Below, piece by piece: positions 26,614 to 34,888 of a stretch of DNA of 64,000 bases. The first letter of the stretch is position 1, and each line of letters starts with the position of its first letter. The stretch comes from Streptomyces glomeratus. Its GTDB lineage: Bacteria; Actinomycetota; Actinomycetes; Streptomycetales; Streptomycetaceae. The position numbers and the translations under genes are program-made. The stretch lies in assembly GCF_021462825.1 (NCBI RefSeq), contig NZ_JAKEEB010000026.1:1-64000 (forward strand), read 5' to 3'. Below the pieces are notes generated by a model, which was not told the DNA's origin, searched no databases, and saw nothing but the letters and a program-made list of their open reading frames with translations.

Positions 26614-26901
26614 TCAATTCCCAGGGTATTTGTTTCCGGCCGCCGGGCGCTCAGGGAGGCCGGCGCCCGACCCCGGGAACAGGGTCCGTGTGGCGGGCTG
26701 CCGGTCGGGCGGTGACGCTGGCGGCAGCGGCGGCCCGGGGTCCGCTGGGACCCCGGAATCATCCGTCGGATCGCCGATGAGCGTGAATTCGTCGTTCGGT
26801 TTCATTTTGTAGGAGTTCCGGGCCCGGATCCGGCGCTGATCCTCATGGAGTCCGACGGTTGTTGATGATTTGACAGGACTGGCGCCTGCCGGATGGGGCA
26901 T
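26614..26901 (-). CDS. small unrecognised protein, first gene of the same operon
   Basis: A 95-residue frame from ATG 26901 with AGAGGA five bases upstream. The head is 'MPHPAGASPVKSSTTVGLHED'-like, the middle polar ('KMKPNDEFTLIGDPTDD') and the tail Pro/Gly-rich. Third-position GC is lower than in usual Streptomyces genes, so it may be a recent arrival. It resembles in size and layout a precursor peptide or small regulatory partner, but no known leader motif is evident. The next gene starts 21 bases after it. Confidence 0.5.
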   Translation of the reverse strand: MPHPAGASPVKSSTTVGLHEDQRRIRARNSYKMKPNDEFTLIGDPTDDSGVPADPGPPLPPASPPDRQPATRTLFPGSGAGLPERPAAGNKYPGN

Positions 26902-26961
26902 GGATTCCTCTGACGGGTTCGGTCAGGAGGGGGACCGGCGACCACATACGGGGCGGGGGTC

Positions 26962-27444
26962 ATGAAGAGGCGAGCACGAGGAGGCGGTCCCGCGACCATC
27001 GGGGCCTTCTCGGCGAAGAAGACGGGGGAAACGGCCGACGGTGCGACGGACCGCGCAGCGTGCCCCCAGCTCAGCCGCAGGCTGGGACGGGCGGACTTAC
27101 GGGCGGTGCCCGAGGTGCGCAGAGCATTGCGGGAACTGCTGACGCACTGGGGGAAGCCGGGACGATCCGAGATAGCCGAACTGCTCACCAGCGAACTGGT
27201 CACCAACGCGCTCGTCCACACCGACCGAGACGCGGTCCTGACGGCAACCGTCTCACCCGGCGGACTGCATGTGGAGGTACGGGACTTCGTGCGGCGCAGA
27301 CCCCATGTCCGGATGCCTACCACCGACGACGGTACGCACGGCAGGGGCCTGGTCCTCGTGCAGTCCCTCGCGGACGCATGGGGCGTACGGGCGCACGGGG
27401 TGGGGAAGGCGGTGTGGTTCGATCTCGACGCGGAGGCCGCCTGA
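26962..27444 (+). CDS. ATP-binding protein of the anti-sigma/HATPase_c type
   Basis: A 160-residue HATPase_c protein. The N box is 'ELLTSELVTNALVHTD', then 'VEVRDFVRRRPHVRMP' and 'GRGLVLVQSLADAWGV'. The N-terminal ~40 residues are basic and variable. It is a possible anti-sigma factor or serine kinase, like the protein at 3699 but not adjacent to a DUF5753 regulator. It lies divergent from the unrecognised two-gene operon, with only 60 bases between the starts. Confidence 0.88.
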   Translation: MKRRARGGGPATIGAFSAKKTGETADGATDRAACPQLSRRLGRADLRAVPEVRRALRELLTHWGKPGRSEIAELLTSELVTNALVHTDRDAVLTATVSPGGLHVEVRDFVRRRPHVRMPTTDDGTHGRGLVLVQSLADAWGVRAHGVGKAVWFDLDAEAA

Positions 27445-27487
27445 CACCGGAAGGGGGCGCGGCGTGGTGCCGCGCCCCCTTCCGGTG
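27445..27487. terminator. bidirectional terminator between convergent genes
   Basis: A perfect 19-bp stem (27445-27463 with 27469-27487) around loop GTGGT, starting at the ATPase stop codon and ending 14 bases before the stop of the convergent DUF2637 gene. Confidence 0.85.
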
Positions 27488-27500
27488 AAGACGTCCGGTC

Positions 27501-28544
27501 TCAGCCGAACTGCTGTTCAAGGTCCTTGAGCTTGCGCTCCAGGGAGTCCAGCCGCGGCAGGGCCATGGTGTCGTCCTCCGCGGTGAGATCGACCCGGATC
27601 GGGTCAGCGGAGGAGTTCCGGACGGGCTGGAGCGAGGGACGGCTGGCCGAGGGCAGCTCCGCCGCGGGTAGGGCAGGCTCCGCAGGGACCGGTGCGGACG
27701 CCCGTTCCACGGTGGGCACGTCCACCTGGCGTCCGCCGTTGCCGCCGCTCAGCGCGTGGTGCCCCCGGCTGAGCGCCTTGAGCTGAGCACGCTCCATGCG
27801 CTGCTGCTCGCGACGGCGGGCCCGGTTCTGGTCCTTCTGGCGCCGGTCCTCGCGGACCTCCTCGACGGCCTCGTCCAGGCTCCGCACGCCCTCCAGCAGC
27901 ATCAGCGACCAGGCCCTGTACGTCTCGCGCGGAGCCCGCAGCCAGCGCACAATGCGGATCTGCGGCAGCGGACGCGGCACCAGGCCCTGCTCGCGCAGTG
28001 CGGCGCGGCGGGTCTGCTTCAGCGCACGGTCGAAGAGCACCGCGGCCGACAGCGACATGCCCGCGAAGAACTGCGGCGCGCCCGCGTGGTCGATACCCCT
28101 GGGCGCGTGCACCCAGTTGAACCAGGCGGAGGCCGCCGCGAACGTCCACACGAGGATCCGGGAGCCGAGCGCCGCGTCGCCGTGGCTGGCCTCGCGCACC
28201 GCGAGCACGGAGCAGAACATGGCCGCGCCGTCCAGGCCGAACGGGACCAGGTACTCCCAGCCGCCCGTGAGGCCGAGGTTCTGCTGGCCGAAGCCGACCA
28301 GGCCGTGGAAGGAGAGCGCCGCGGCGACGGCGGCGCAGCAGAAGAGCAATACGTAGGAGGCCGTGGCGTAGATGGCCTCCTTGCGCCTGCGGCGCTCCTC
28401 GGCGCGCTCCCACGAGTCGTCCGCGCTCGCGTTCTCCCCGGAGGAGCGCTTTCCGCGCGCGAGCACCGCCACCGCCGCCACCGCGCCCAGGAGCAGTACG
28501 GCGCCCGGGAGCAGCCAGTTCAGCGATATGTCGGTCAGTCTCAT
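27501..28544 (-). CDS. DUF2637 (Spd-like) membrane protein
   Basis: A 347-residue protein. One N-terminal membrane segment ('WLLPGAVLLLGAVAAVAVL') is followed by a charged stretch. Then come about four segments of the DUF2637 domain ('ASYVLLFCCAAVAAALSF', 'LVPFGLDGAAMFCSVLAVRE', 'ILVWTFAAASAWFNWVHA'). The C-terminal ~150 residues are charged and cytoplasmic, ending in a probable coiled coil ('DSLERKLKDLEQQFG'). DUF2637 proteins resemble spread proteins of conjugative Streptomyces plasmids, though many are chromosomal. No other transfer gene is present here. The start ATG 28544 is preferred over upstream in-frame codons. Confidence 0.88.
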   Translation of the reverse strand: MRLTDISLNWLLPGAVLLLGAVAAVAVLARGKRSSGENASADDSWERAEERRRRKEAIYATASYVLLFCCAAVAAALSFHGLVGFGQQNLGLTGGWEYLVPFGLDGAAMFCSVLAVREASHGDAALGSRILVWTFAAASAWFNWVHAPRGIDHAGAPQFFAGMSLSAAVLFDRALKQTRRAALREQGLVPRPLPQIRIVRWLRAPRETYRAWSLMLLEGVRSLDEAVEEVREDRRQKDQNRARRREQQRMERAQLKALSRGHHALSGGNGGRQVDVPTVERASAPVPAEPALPAAELPSASRPSLQPVRNSSADPIRVDLTAEDDTMALPRLDSLERKLKDLEQQFG

Positions 28545-29112
28545 CTGGGGTCCCTTGCATTGGGATAGGGCGTAACGCCCGCCATAGTGGACCAATCCCA
28601 GCGGCCCTCAGGGGGTTTCGGGGCAAGAGGCCGCCAAGGAAGTGCAAGGGAATGCCCGAGGCGGCGTTCTGCTCGAACTGCCGCTTGAGGGGCGGGAGTT
28701 GAGTTCGATTAAGACTACCCGGACGGATGGTTCCACGGAAAGTTCCCGCGACGGGTGAGGAAGTTGTGAAACACCTGGGATCCGGGGTGGGCTTTCGGCC
28801 GAGTGGATCTTACGGCACGCGGGTGGTCCGGGCCGCCGGAGTCAGGGTGGCCCGTGCCGCTGAAGCTCCGTCAATTCAAGACACTCGCTGCCAGCTTGGC
28901 CACGTCCCTTGGCGTCACCGGTGCGCGGGCGGGTGACGCAGGTGTCCTCGGGCCGCAGGGTGCAGAAGAGGCGGCAGCCGGCGCGGTCCCGGGTGGGCGG
29001 CGGCGCACCACCCGGACCGGCCTGTTCAGGGAACGCGGCCGAGCCTGCGTACGGCGTCGTGGCGCCCGGCGGCAGCAGTTCCGGCTCGCGCACCGCGCAC
29101 TGCGCGCCGCTC

Positions 29113-29448
29113 CTAGCCGAGCGGACGGGCGACGTACCACAGGCTCTCGACGACCCCGTCCGTCGCCATGCCCCACAGGGCCCGCCCCGCGGCGCCGCAT
29201 GCGCGGTCCGAAAACGCGGCGGACGAGGATGCGCTGCGGGCCGAGGTGCGGGCGACCGTGGCCGAGCACCCGCGAGCACCGGCTCCAGACCCGGGCCCCG
29301 GGCAGTGCGACCGCCGGATCGCCCGGCAGGCATGCGCACGCGCCGGTCCGCACCGCCATACGGCCGAGGCCGCGGTGGAAGGCCGCCTGCTCCGGGAAGG
29401 CGGGGCACTCGGCGTAGCGGGAACCAGCATACGGAACCGCCGTTTCAC
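29113..29448 (-). pseudogene. possible decayed coding remnant
   Basis: On the minus strand, codon bias typical of Streptomyces appears in one frame near 29290-29435 ('SRYAECPAFPEQAAFHRGLG') and in another near 29113-29170 ('WGMATDGVVESLWYVARPLG', then stop). No single frame carries both. This fits a frameshifted remnant. I do not recognise the parent family, and chance codon bias in high-GC DNA is possible. Confidence 0.25.
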
Positions 29449-29459
29449 AAGCCTTTCCA

Positions 29460-29477
29460 GGTAAGGCTTGCCTTACC
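29460..29477. promoter_or_regulatory. iron-box-like palindrome (DtxR/IdeR/DmdR type)
   Basis: GGTAAGGC-TT-GCCTTACC is an 8-bp inverted repeat with a 2-bp centre. Aligned with the actinobacterial iron box TTAGGTTAGGCTAACCTAA, 13 of 19 positions agree. It lies 115 bases upstream of the GntR gene and directly upstream of the decayed minus-strand remnant. Confidence 0.4.
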
Positions 29478-29592
29478 GAAGATGGAGGACGGGGGAACCG
29501 GAGCGTAAGGTGCCTAAGGTGCTATACGAGCGGTAACGGCCCCACGGGGGTCCCGCACGCTGCCCAGCACCGCCAGGACCGGAGGAGGACCC

Positions 29593-30504
29593 GTGGAGCA
29601 GGCCCGTTCGCGCCGTGCGGAGGGCTCCGCCGAGACGTGTGCGGCGGACGCCCGGACGGAGGCCGCCCGAGTGCCGCCGCGGCCCGGATCGGGGGACGAG
29701 GTCCGCGAGCGGGCCGCCGCCACCGGCTCCACACGCGGCGAGCACACCCACAGCGAGGCGCCCATCCCGCGCCCGCGTCTGGAGGAGGGGCCTCTGGGCG
29801 AGCGGTCCGTCCGCGGGGAGCGGCCCGGAGCGGGACAGGGTCCCTTCGGCGGGGTGCCGTCCGGGAACGGGGGGCGTGCCGTCGTTCAGCGGGCCTCCGT
29901 CCGCGGCCAGATCCTGGACGCCCTGCGCACCGCGCTGGTCGAGGGGAAGCTCACGCCCGGCGAGGTGTACTCGGCACCCGTGCTCGCCGAGCGGTTCGGG
30001 GTGTCCGCGACCCCCGTACGCGAGGCGATGCAGCAACTCGCGCTTGAGGGCGCCGTCGAGGTCGTACCCAACCGCGGCTTCCGTGTCGCCGTCCGCGGCG
30101 CCCGCGAACTGGCCGAACTCGCCGAGATCCGGGCACTGATCGAGGTCCCCGTGATGCTGCGACTCGCCCGCACCGTGCCCGCCGAACGCTGGGCGGAACT
30201 GCGCCCGCTGGCCGAGGCGACGGTCCGGGCCGCGTCCTCCGGGTGCCGGGCCGCATACGCCGAGTCCGACCGTGCCTTCCATCGCGCGGTGCTCGCCCTG
30301 GCGGGCAACGAGCAACTGGTGCGGATCGCGGAGGACCTGCACCGCCGCGCCCAGTGGCCGCTCGTCGGCGGCCCCGCCACGCGCGACTGCGCCGACCTGC
30401 TCGCCGACGCTGCCGAGCACACGGCCCTTCTCGACGCACTGGCCGCCCAGGACCTGGTGGTGGTGCAGTCACTGGTGCGGGAGCACTTCGCCGGGGCGGT
30501 CTGA
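29593..30504 (+). CDS. GntR-family regulator with FCD domain
   Basis: A 303-residue regulator starting at GTG behind GGAGGAGGA. The first ~95 residues are an unusual Arg/Glu/Gly-rich extension. The GntR winged helix then covers about 98-170 ('LAERFGVSATPVREAMQQL'), and the FCD ligand-binding domain fills the rest ('ELAEIRALIEVPVMLRLAR', with Asp/His metal-ligand positions in 'ESDRAFHRAVL' and 'AEHTALLDAL'). Ligands of FCD proteins are often small organic acids. No target gene is adjacent. A 14-bp minisatellite follows the gene. Confidence 0.88.
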   Translation: MEQARSRRAEGSAETCAADARTEAARVPPRPGSGDEVRERAAATGSTRGEHTHSEAPIPRPRLEEGPLGERSVRGERPGAGQGPFGGVPSGNGGRAVVQRASVRGQILDALRTALVEGKLTPGEVYSAPVLAERFGVSATPVREAMQQLALEGAVEVVPNRGFRVAVRGARELAELAEIRALIEVPVMLRLARTVPAERWAELRPLAEATVRAASSGCRAAYAESDRAFHRAVLALAGNEQLVRIAEDLHRRAQWPLVGGPATRDCADLLADAAEHTALLDALAAQDLVVVQSLVREHFAGAV

Positions 30505-30540
30505 GACGCACGTACGCCCGGCTAGACCGGCCTGTACCGT

Positions 30541-30652
30541 GGAGCGGACGCCATGGAGCGGACGCCATGGAGCGGACGCCATGGAGCGGACGCCATGGAG
30601 CGGACGCCATGGAGCGGACGCCATGGAGCGGACGCCATGGAGCGGACGCCAT
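30541..30652. repeat. 14-bp minisatellite, eight perfect copies
   Basis: GGAGCGGACGCCAT repeated eight times without error, 36 bases after the GntR stop. Because 14 is not a multiple of three, all three plus-strand frames stay open. Each unit offers a GGAG and, eight bases later, an ATG (the G comes from the next unit). Perfect identity implies recent expansion. Confidence 0.95.
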
Positions 30653-30726
30653 GGAGGGAACCGCTCCGGGGGCCGTCGCGTGCTGCCCGGTGAGGGACGA
30701 CCGCCGTCCCACGGGGGTGAGCGACG

Positions 30727-30951
30727 ATGAGGTCCGAAACGGGGCGGCAGGCCGGGTGGCGGCGTCGGAGGCGACTCGGCGGCAGGAGCGCCGGTGCGTG
30801 TCCGGACGGTGCCGGCCCGAAGCGGTGGGTGCCCGCCGTGGACGGAGCCGGTGGACCGCTGGCGTTCGCCGCGCTCGTCGTCGTCGCCGTCCTCGCCGGC
30901 CGCGATCCCGAATTCCGCGCCGCCGTATGGACGTTCGTCAGGGGTCTGTGA
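30727..30951 (+). CDS. small single-pass membrane protein
   Basis: A 74-residue frame with GGGGGTGAG upstream of ATG 30727. The N-terminal ~35 residues are Arg-rich and the segment 'GPLAFAALVVVAVLAG' is a membrane helix, followed by 'RDPEFRAAVWTFVRGL'. The positive-inside charge pattern fits a small N-in membrane protein. No homologue is recognised. A strong palindrome follows directly after the stop. Confidence 0.45.
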   Translation: MRSETGRQAGWRRRRRLGGRSAGACPDGAGPKRWVPAVDGAGGPLAFAALVVVAVLAGRDPEFRAAVWTFVRGL

Positions 30952-30957
30952 CGGACG

Positions 30958-30985
30958 GGCCGTCACCCCCCGGGGGGTGACGGCC
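30958..30985. terminator. 28-bp perfect palindrome, bidirectional terminator candidate
   Basis: GGCCGTCACCCCCC mirrored by GGGGGGTGACGGCC without spacer, between the small membrane gene (7 bases before) and the convergent gene ending at 31023. Confidence 0.65.
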
Positions 30986-31022
30986 GCCGGGGAGAAGCCA
31001 CCGCCGCCCGCCCGCCCGGTCC

Positions 31023-31811
31023 CTACGAAGCGGCCGGTCCCGCCGCCGGTGTCACCGGTGCCAACTGCCGTGCAAGCCACGTCGGTACCCCGCCCAGGAG
31101 GCGGAACAGCCGGCCCGCCTCGGCCCGCAGCCGGGAGGCGTCCGGCTCCGCCTCCGCGTCCGCGAGGGACGCCAGCGCCGGGGCCGTACCGACGAGGTAG
31201 CCCAGCTCCTCGCGGATCCGCAGCGATTCCGTGAAGCCGTGCCGTGCCTCCGCCACCTCGCCGTCGCGCAGGGCGAGTCCGGCCAGATGCCGCCAGGTGA
31301 AGGAGAGCAGCAGCGCGTCCCCGTGCGCGGAGGCGCCCGCGTGGGCGCGCCGGTACGCGGCACGGGCCGCCTGCGGGGAGCGGGCGAGGTTCTCGGCGAG
31401 GAGTCCGCGCCGGAAGTCCAGCAGTGCCCGGCCCGGGGCGCCGGGCGGGATCAGCGCCGCGGCCCGGCCGAGGGCGGCCCGCGCCTCGTCCGCCCGGTCC
31501 CGTACGCCGTGCAGCGTGGCCGCGTACGCCAGTTGCCCGCGCTCACAGGCGGCGGCGCCGCGCTCCTCGTCGCCGTGGGCCTGTGCCTCGGCCGTACGCA
31601 GCGCGTCCTCGGCCTCTTCCCAGCCCTGCTCCGTGTACAGGCACCGCTCGACGAGCAGCGAGGCCCGCTGGAGCGACGCCTCGGCCGTCTCCGGTGGCAG
31701 AAGGGCTGCCGCGTCGGCCCAGCAGGCGCGTGAGCGCAGCCGCCACACCGCGGTCTGGAGCGGATCGTCGCCTGCGGTCGTTCCGGTACCGGACATGGCG
31801 GTATGCGCCAC
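31023..31811 (-). CDS. TPR-like helical repeat protein
   Basis: A 262-residue protein from GTG 31811, which follows GGGAGGG. It consists of Ala/Leu/Arg-rich helix pairs ('ALRTAEAQAHGDEERGAAACERGQLAY', shown in part as 'LRTAEAQAHGDEE'; 'AARAAYRRAHAGASAHGDAL'; 'EARHGFTESLRIREELGYLV') spaced like tetratricopeptide repeats. Such proteins are scaffolds or belong to signalling ATPases; here it stands alone. It lies upstream-to-downstream tail to tail with the small membrane gene. The partner is unknown. Confidence 0.75.
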   Translation of the reverse strand: MAHTAMSGTGTTAGDDPLQTAVWRLRSRACWADAAALLPPETAEASLQRASLLVERCLYTEQGWEEAEDALRTAEAQAHGDEERGAAACERGQLAYAATLHGVRDRADEARAALGRAAALIPPGAPGRALLDFRRGLLAENLARSPQAARAAYRRAHAGASAHGDALLLSFTWRHLAGLALRDGEVAEARHGFTESLRIREELGYLVGTAPALASLADAEAEPDASRLRAEAGRLFRLLGGVPTWLARQLAPVTPAAGPAAS

Positions 31812-31963
31812 GTTGCCCTCCCCGAGCACGCCATTGAGCTGTTGAGTGGTGGCGGCATTCCAGCATCAATCGCGGTACCGGGCCAAGGGGGTGGGTGAAG
31901 GATTTCACAAAGTCGTGGGACACCGGGGGCGGTCGGTGTCACCGGTGCCCCAGCGCCGTGACC

Positions 31964-33631
31964 TCAGCTCATGCGCAACGCGAGGAAGAAATCGAGCTTG
32001 TCCTCCAGCCGTGAGAGGTCACGGCTCGTCAACTGCTCGATACGCCCTACCCGGTATCGCAGCGTGTTGACGTGCAGGTGCAGGCGGGTCGCGCAGCGGG
32101 TCCAGGAGCCGTCGCACTCCAGGAACGCCTCCAGGGTCGGGATCAGCTCGGCGCGGTGCCGGCGGTCGTAGTCGCGCAGCGGGTCCAGGAGGCGGGCCGT
32201 GAAGGCGCGCCGCACGTCGTCCGGGACGAACGGCAGCAGCAGCACGTGCGAGGCCAGTTCCTGGTGGCCGGCCGCGCAGACCCGGCCGGGGCGGGCGGCG
32301 GCCACCCGGCGGGCGTGCCGCGCCTCCTCCAGGGCGCCGCGCAGCCCCTCGGCCGAGTGCACCGCGGCGCTGACGCCCAGCGTGAGCCGCCCGTCGTCGT
32401 CGAGCCCCGCGGACAGCGGCTCCCGCACGGCCTCCAGCAGGGTGTCGGCGAGGATGCCCGGCTCGGGCCCGTCGTGCTCCGTGGACACCGCGGGCAGCGG
32501 GACGAGCGCGATCGCCTCGTCGTCCGTGTGGGCCACCGCGATCCGGTCGGAGTGCTCGGGGCCGGCCGACACCGGGGGCACCAGGATCTCCTCGAGCAGC
32601 GACTGGGCGACCGGGCCGCCCTCGATCTCGCCGCCGTCCCACTCGACCCGGGCCACGACGACCTGCCACAGCGGGGCCGCGCCCAGTCCGGGCAGCAGCA
32701 CGGGCGCTGCGACCCGCAGCCGGGCCGCGATCTCGGCGGGCGCGGCCCCCGTCTGCACCAGCTCCAGCACCTCCTGGGCGAGCCGCCGCCGCACGCTGCG
32801 GGCCGCGTCCCGGCGGTCCCGTTCCACCGCTATCAGCTGGGTGACGCCCTGGAGCAGATCGAGCCGCTCCGCGGGCCAGTCCCCGGCGTCCGCCTCGACG
32901 GCGAGCACCCAGTCGGACAGCACCGTCTCTCGCCCGTCCTGTGCGGCGCTCCCCGAGCGGCCTTGGCTGCCGCGGACCGGAAAGAGCGAGTACGCCGTCG
33001 TACCGACCGTCACCCGGTGCGGACCCCGGCGGCCGGTGCGCGCCGCCGTCAGATGTTCCGCGGCCAGCTCGGCACACACATCCGCGGCGAGCCCCGGAGC
33101 AGGGCCCGCGATCGGCCGGCCGGTGGGGGAGAGCACCCAGGCCCGCAGGTCCAGGTCGGAGCCGAGCAGGTCCAGGACGACGTCCGGGCCGCCGCCCGCC
33201 GGACCCGAGGTCATCATCCGCCGGTGCCGGTCCACCACTGCCGCCAGGTCCCCGGCCCGCTCGCCGGAGACCTGGCGCACCACGTGCTCGGTGATCGTGG
33301 CGAACGCCACGGACTCGTGCACGGCGAACAGCGGCAGCCGGTGCCGGGCGCAGGCCACGATCAGATCGTCCGGGATGTCGCCCAGCTCCGCCTCGCCCGC
33401 GGCCAGCGCGGCGACGCCCGCGCCCGCGAGAATGCGGACGAAGGGTTCGGAGTCCGCGGCGTCGTGCCGCCACGCCAGGCCCGTGAGGACCAGTTCACCG
33501 CCGGAGAGATAGCGGCTCGGGTCCTTGAGGTCCGTCGTCATCACACCGCGCACGGTGCGGTCCAGCTCGTCCTCGCCGCCGAGCAGCCGCAGCCCCAGCG
33601 CGTCGGTGTTGAGCAGTGCGCGCAGCCGCAT
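31964..33631 (-). CDS. pucR: PucR-family transcriptional regulator of purine catabolism
   Basis: A 555-residue regulator. The N-terminal PucR domain ('LRALLNTDALGLRLLGGEDELDR' region, 1-120), a central GGDEF-like segment near 320-450 ('RLTLGVSAAVHSAEGLRGAL') and the C-terminal HTH_30 helix-turn-helix ('LHLHVNTLRYRVGRIEQLT') are all present. It lies divergent from the xanthine dehydrogenase operon, which it most likely controls in response to a purine or its breakdown product. A TTCATATGAA palindrome lies in the shared intergenic region. Confidence 0.92.
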   Translation of the reverse strand: MRLRALLNTDALGLRLLGGEDELDRTVRGVMTTDLKDPSRYLSGGELVLTGLAWRHDAADSEPFVRILAGAGVAALAAGEAELGDIPDDLIVACARHRLPLFAVHESVAFATITEHVVRQVSGERAGDLAAVVDRHRRMMTSGPAGGGPDVVLDLLGSDLDLRAWVLSPTGRPIAGPAPGLAADVCAELAAEHLTAARTGRRGPHRVTVGTTAYSLFPVRGSQGRSGSAAQDGRETVLSDWVLAVEADAGDWPAERLDLLQGVTQLIAVERDRRDAARSVRRRLAQEVLELVQTGAAPAEIAARLRVAAPVLLPGLGAAPLWQVVVARVEWDGGEIEGGPVAQSLLEEILVPPVSAGPEHSDRIAVAHTDDEAIALVPLPAVSTEHDGPEPGILADTLLEAVREPLSAGLDDDGRLTLGVSAAVHSAEGLRGALEEARHARRVAAARPGRVCAAGHQELASHVLLLPFVPDDVRRAFTARLLDPLRDYDRRHRAELIPTLEAFLECDGSWTRCATRLHLHVNTLRYRVGRIEQLTSRDLSRLEDKLDFFLALRMS

Positions 33632-33997
33632 GTCTCGTCGCCGCCGTTCTTGTCCGGAAATCCACGTTCGGTCAGGGTGAGAACCCGGCGGGCGGGTCCT
33701 CGGGCAGTGCCCAGGGCGTTGTCCTGGGCTTACGGAGGCCGCGCTCGCGATTCCCCCCGGGCCGGTGCCGTGTTTCCAGAGGAAAATGGAGAGGTTACAG
33801 ACGGCCTCTGTTCATATGAATCTACAAGATGGTCGCCCTGGCCAGCCAACTCCTTCATGGTTTCGGTGACTGACCGCGGCGACGAGCCGAACGGTGTACT
33901 GAGTCCACCCCGCGTGAACAGGACATAAACGAGCCGGGCCCGCCGCACCGATCCGGCTCGATCCCCACGCCCCACGAGACGAAGAAGAGAGCCGTTC
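33632..33997. promoter_or_regulatory. divergent pucR/xdh control region
   Basis: About 365 bases between pucR and the xdh operon, AT-richer than the flanks around 33780-33930. A perfect TTCATATGAA palindrome lies at 33811-33820 and is a candidate regulator site. AAGAAGAGAG at 33980-33990 is a weak ribosome site for the FAD subunit. No gene is seen. Confidence 0.45.
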
Positions 33998-34888
33998 ATG
34001 GACTTCCTTCGCCCCGCAACATGGGAGGAGGCGCTCGCCGCCAAGGCGGAGCACCCCACCGCCGTGCCCATTGCGGGTGGCACCGATGTGATGGTCGAGA
34101 TCAACTTCGACCACCGCCGGCCCGAGTACCTGATGGACCTGAACCGCATCGGCGAACTCCACGAGTGGGAGACGGAAGACGACAGTGTGCGGCTCGGCGC
34201 CTCGGTCCCGTACTCGAAGATCATGGAGCGGCTGCGGACCGAACTGCCGGGCCTGGCTCTCGCCTCCCACACCGTCGCCTCTCCGCAGATCCGCAACCGC
34301 GGCGGCGTCGGCGGCAACCTCGGTACCGCCTCCCCGGCCGGCGACGCCCATCCCGCCCTGCTCGCGGCCGGCGCCGAGGTCGAGGTCGCGTCGGTGCGCG
34401 GCACCCGGCTGATCCCGATCGACGACTTCTACACCGGCGTGAAGCGCAACGCGCTCGCCCCGGACGAGCTGATCAGGGCCGTCCGCGTGAAGAAGGCCGA
34501 CGGGCCGCAGCAGTACGCGAAGGTCGGCACCCGCAACGCGATGGTGATCGCGGTGTGCGCCTTCGGTCTCGCCCTGCACCCCGAGACCCGCACGGTCCGC
34601 ACCGGTATCGGCTCCGCCGCCCCGACTCCGGTCCGGGCCCGGGCCGCGGAGGAATTCCTGAACGCCGCGCTCGAGGAGGGCGGCTTCTGGGACAACGGCA
34701 GGATCATCACCCCGTCGCTCGCCCGGCAGTTCGCGGAACTGTGCGCGGCCGCGTGCAACCCGATCGACGACGTCCGGGGCACCGCGACCTACCGCCGCCA
34801 CGCGGTCGGTGTCCTGGCCCGCCGCACTCTGACCTGGACCTGGGAGTCGTACCGCGGCTCCGCCCGCACCTCGAAGGGAGCTGCGTGA
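33998..34888 (+). CDS. xanthine dehydrogenase, FAD-binding subunit
   Basis: A 296-residue subunit of the molybdenum hydroxylase. The FAD motifs are 'PIAGGTDVMVEINFDHR' and 'IRNRGGVGGNLGTASPAGD'. The C-terminal CO-dehydrogenase flavoprotein domain ends the chain. It passes electrons from the 2Fe-2S subunit to NAD+ or another acceptor. It is first of a tight operon: its TGA shares one base with the ATG of the next gene. The order FAD, 2Fe-2S, Mo subunit matches the three-subunit bacterial xanthine dehydrogenases. Confidence 0.95.
   Translation: MDFLRPATWEEALAAKAEHPTAVPIAGGTDVMVEINFDHRRPEYLMDLNRIGELHEWETEDDSVRLGASVPYSKIMERLRTELPGLALASHTVASPQIRNRGGVGGNLGTASPAGDAHPALLAAGAEVEVASVRGTRLIPIDDFYTGVKRNALAPDELIRAVRVKKADGPQQYAKVGTRNAMVIAVCAFGLALHPETRTVRTGIGSAAPTPVRARAAEEFLNAALEEGGFWDNGRIITPSLARQFAELCAAACNPIDDVRGTATYRRHAVGVLARRTLTWTWESYRGSARTSKGAA

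Larger units (their letters stand above)
28545..29592. other. 1 kb stretch without an intact gene
   Basis: No intact gene is convincing. The part near 28560-28760 is AT-richer and probably holds the DUF2637 promoter. Between about 28870 and 29450 coding-like codon bias shifts between frames on the minus strand, which suggests a decayed gene (entered separately). The right end carries an iron-box-like palindrome and a doubled TAAGGTGC (29506-29513, 29515-29522) before the GntR gene. Confidence 0.45.

Noticed and set aside
27501..28544. DUF2637 protein as evidence for an integrated conjugative plasmid
   Set aside because: Chromosomal DUF2637 genes are common and no integrase, TraB, replication gene or attachment repeat is seen nearby.
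28869..28880. A CCGTCAATTC segment that resembles a conserved 16S rRNA stretch
   Set aside because: Only about ten bases agree and the flanks do not resemble rRNA.
28803..29417. A 204-residue plus-strand frame between the DUF2637 and GntR genes
   Set aside because: Very Arg/Pro-rich, without a ribosome site; the better codon signal in this stretch is on the other strand and broken between frames.
30541..30652. The 14-bp array as a CRISPR
   Set aside because: Units are directly adjacent with no unique spacers, and there are no cas genes.
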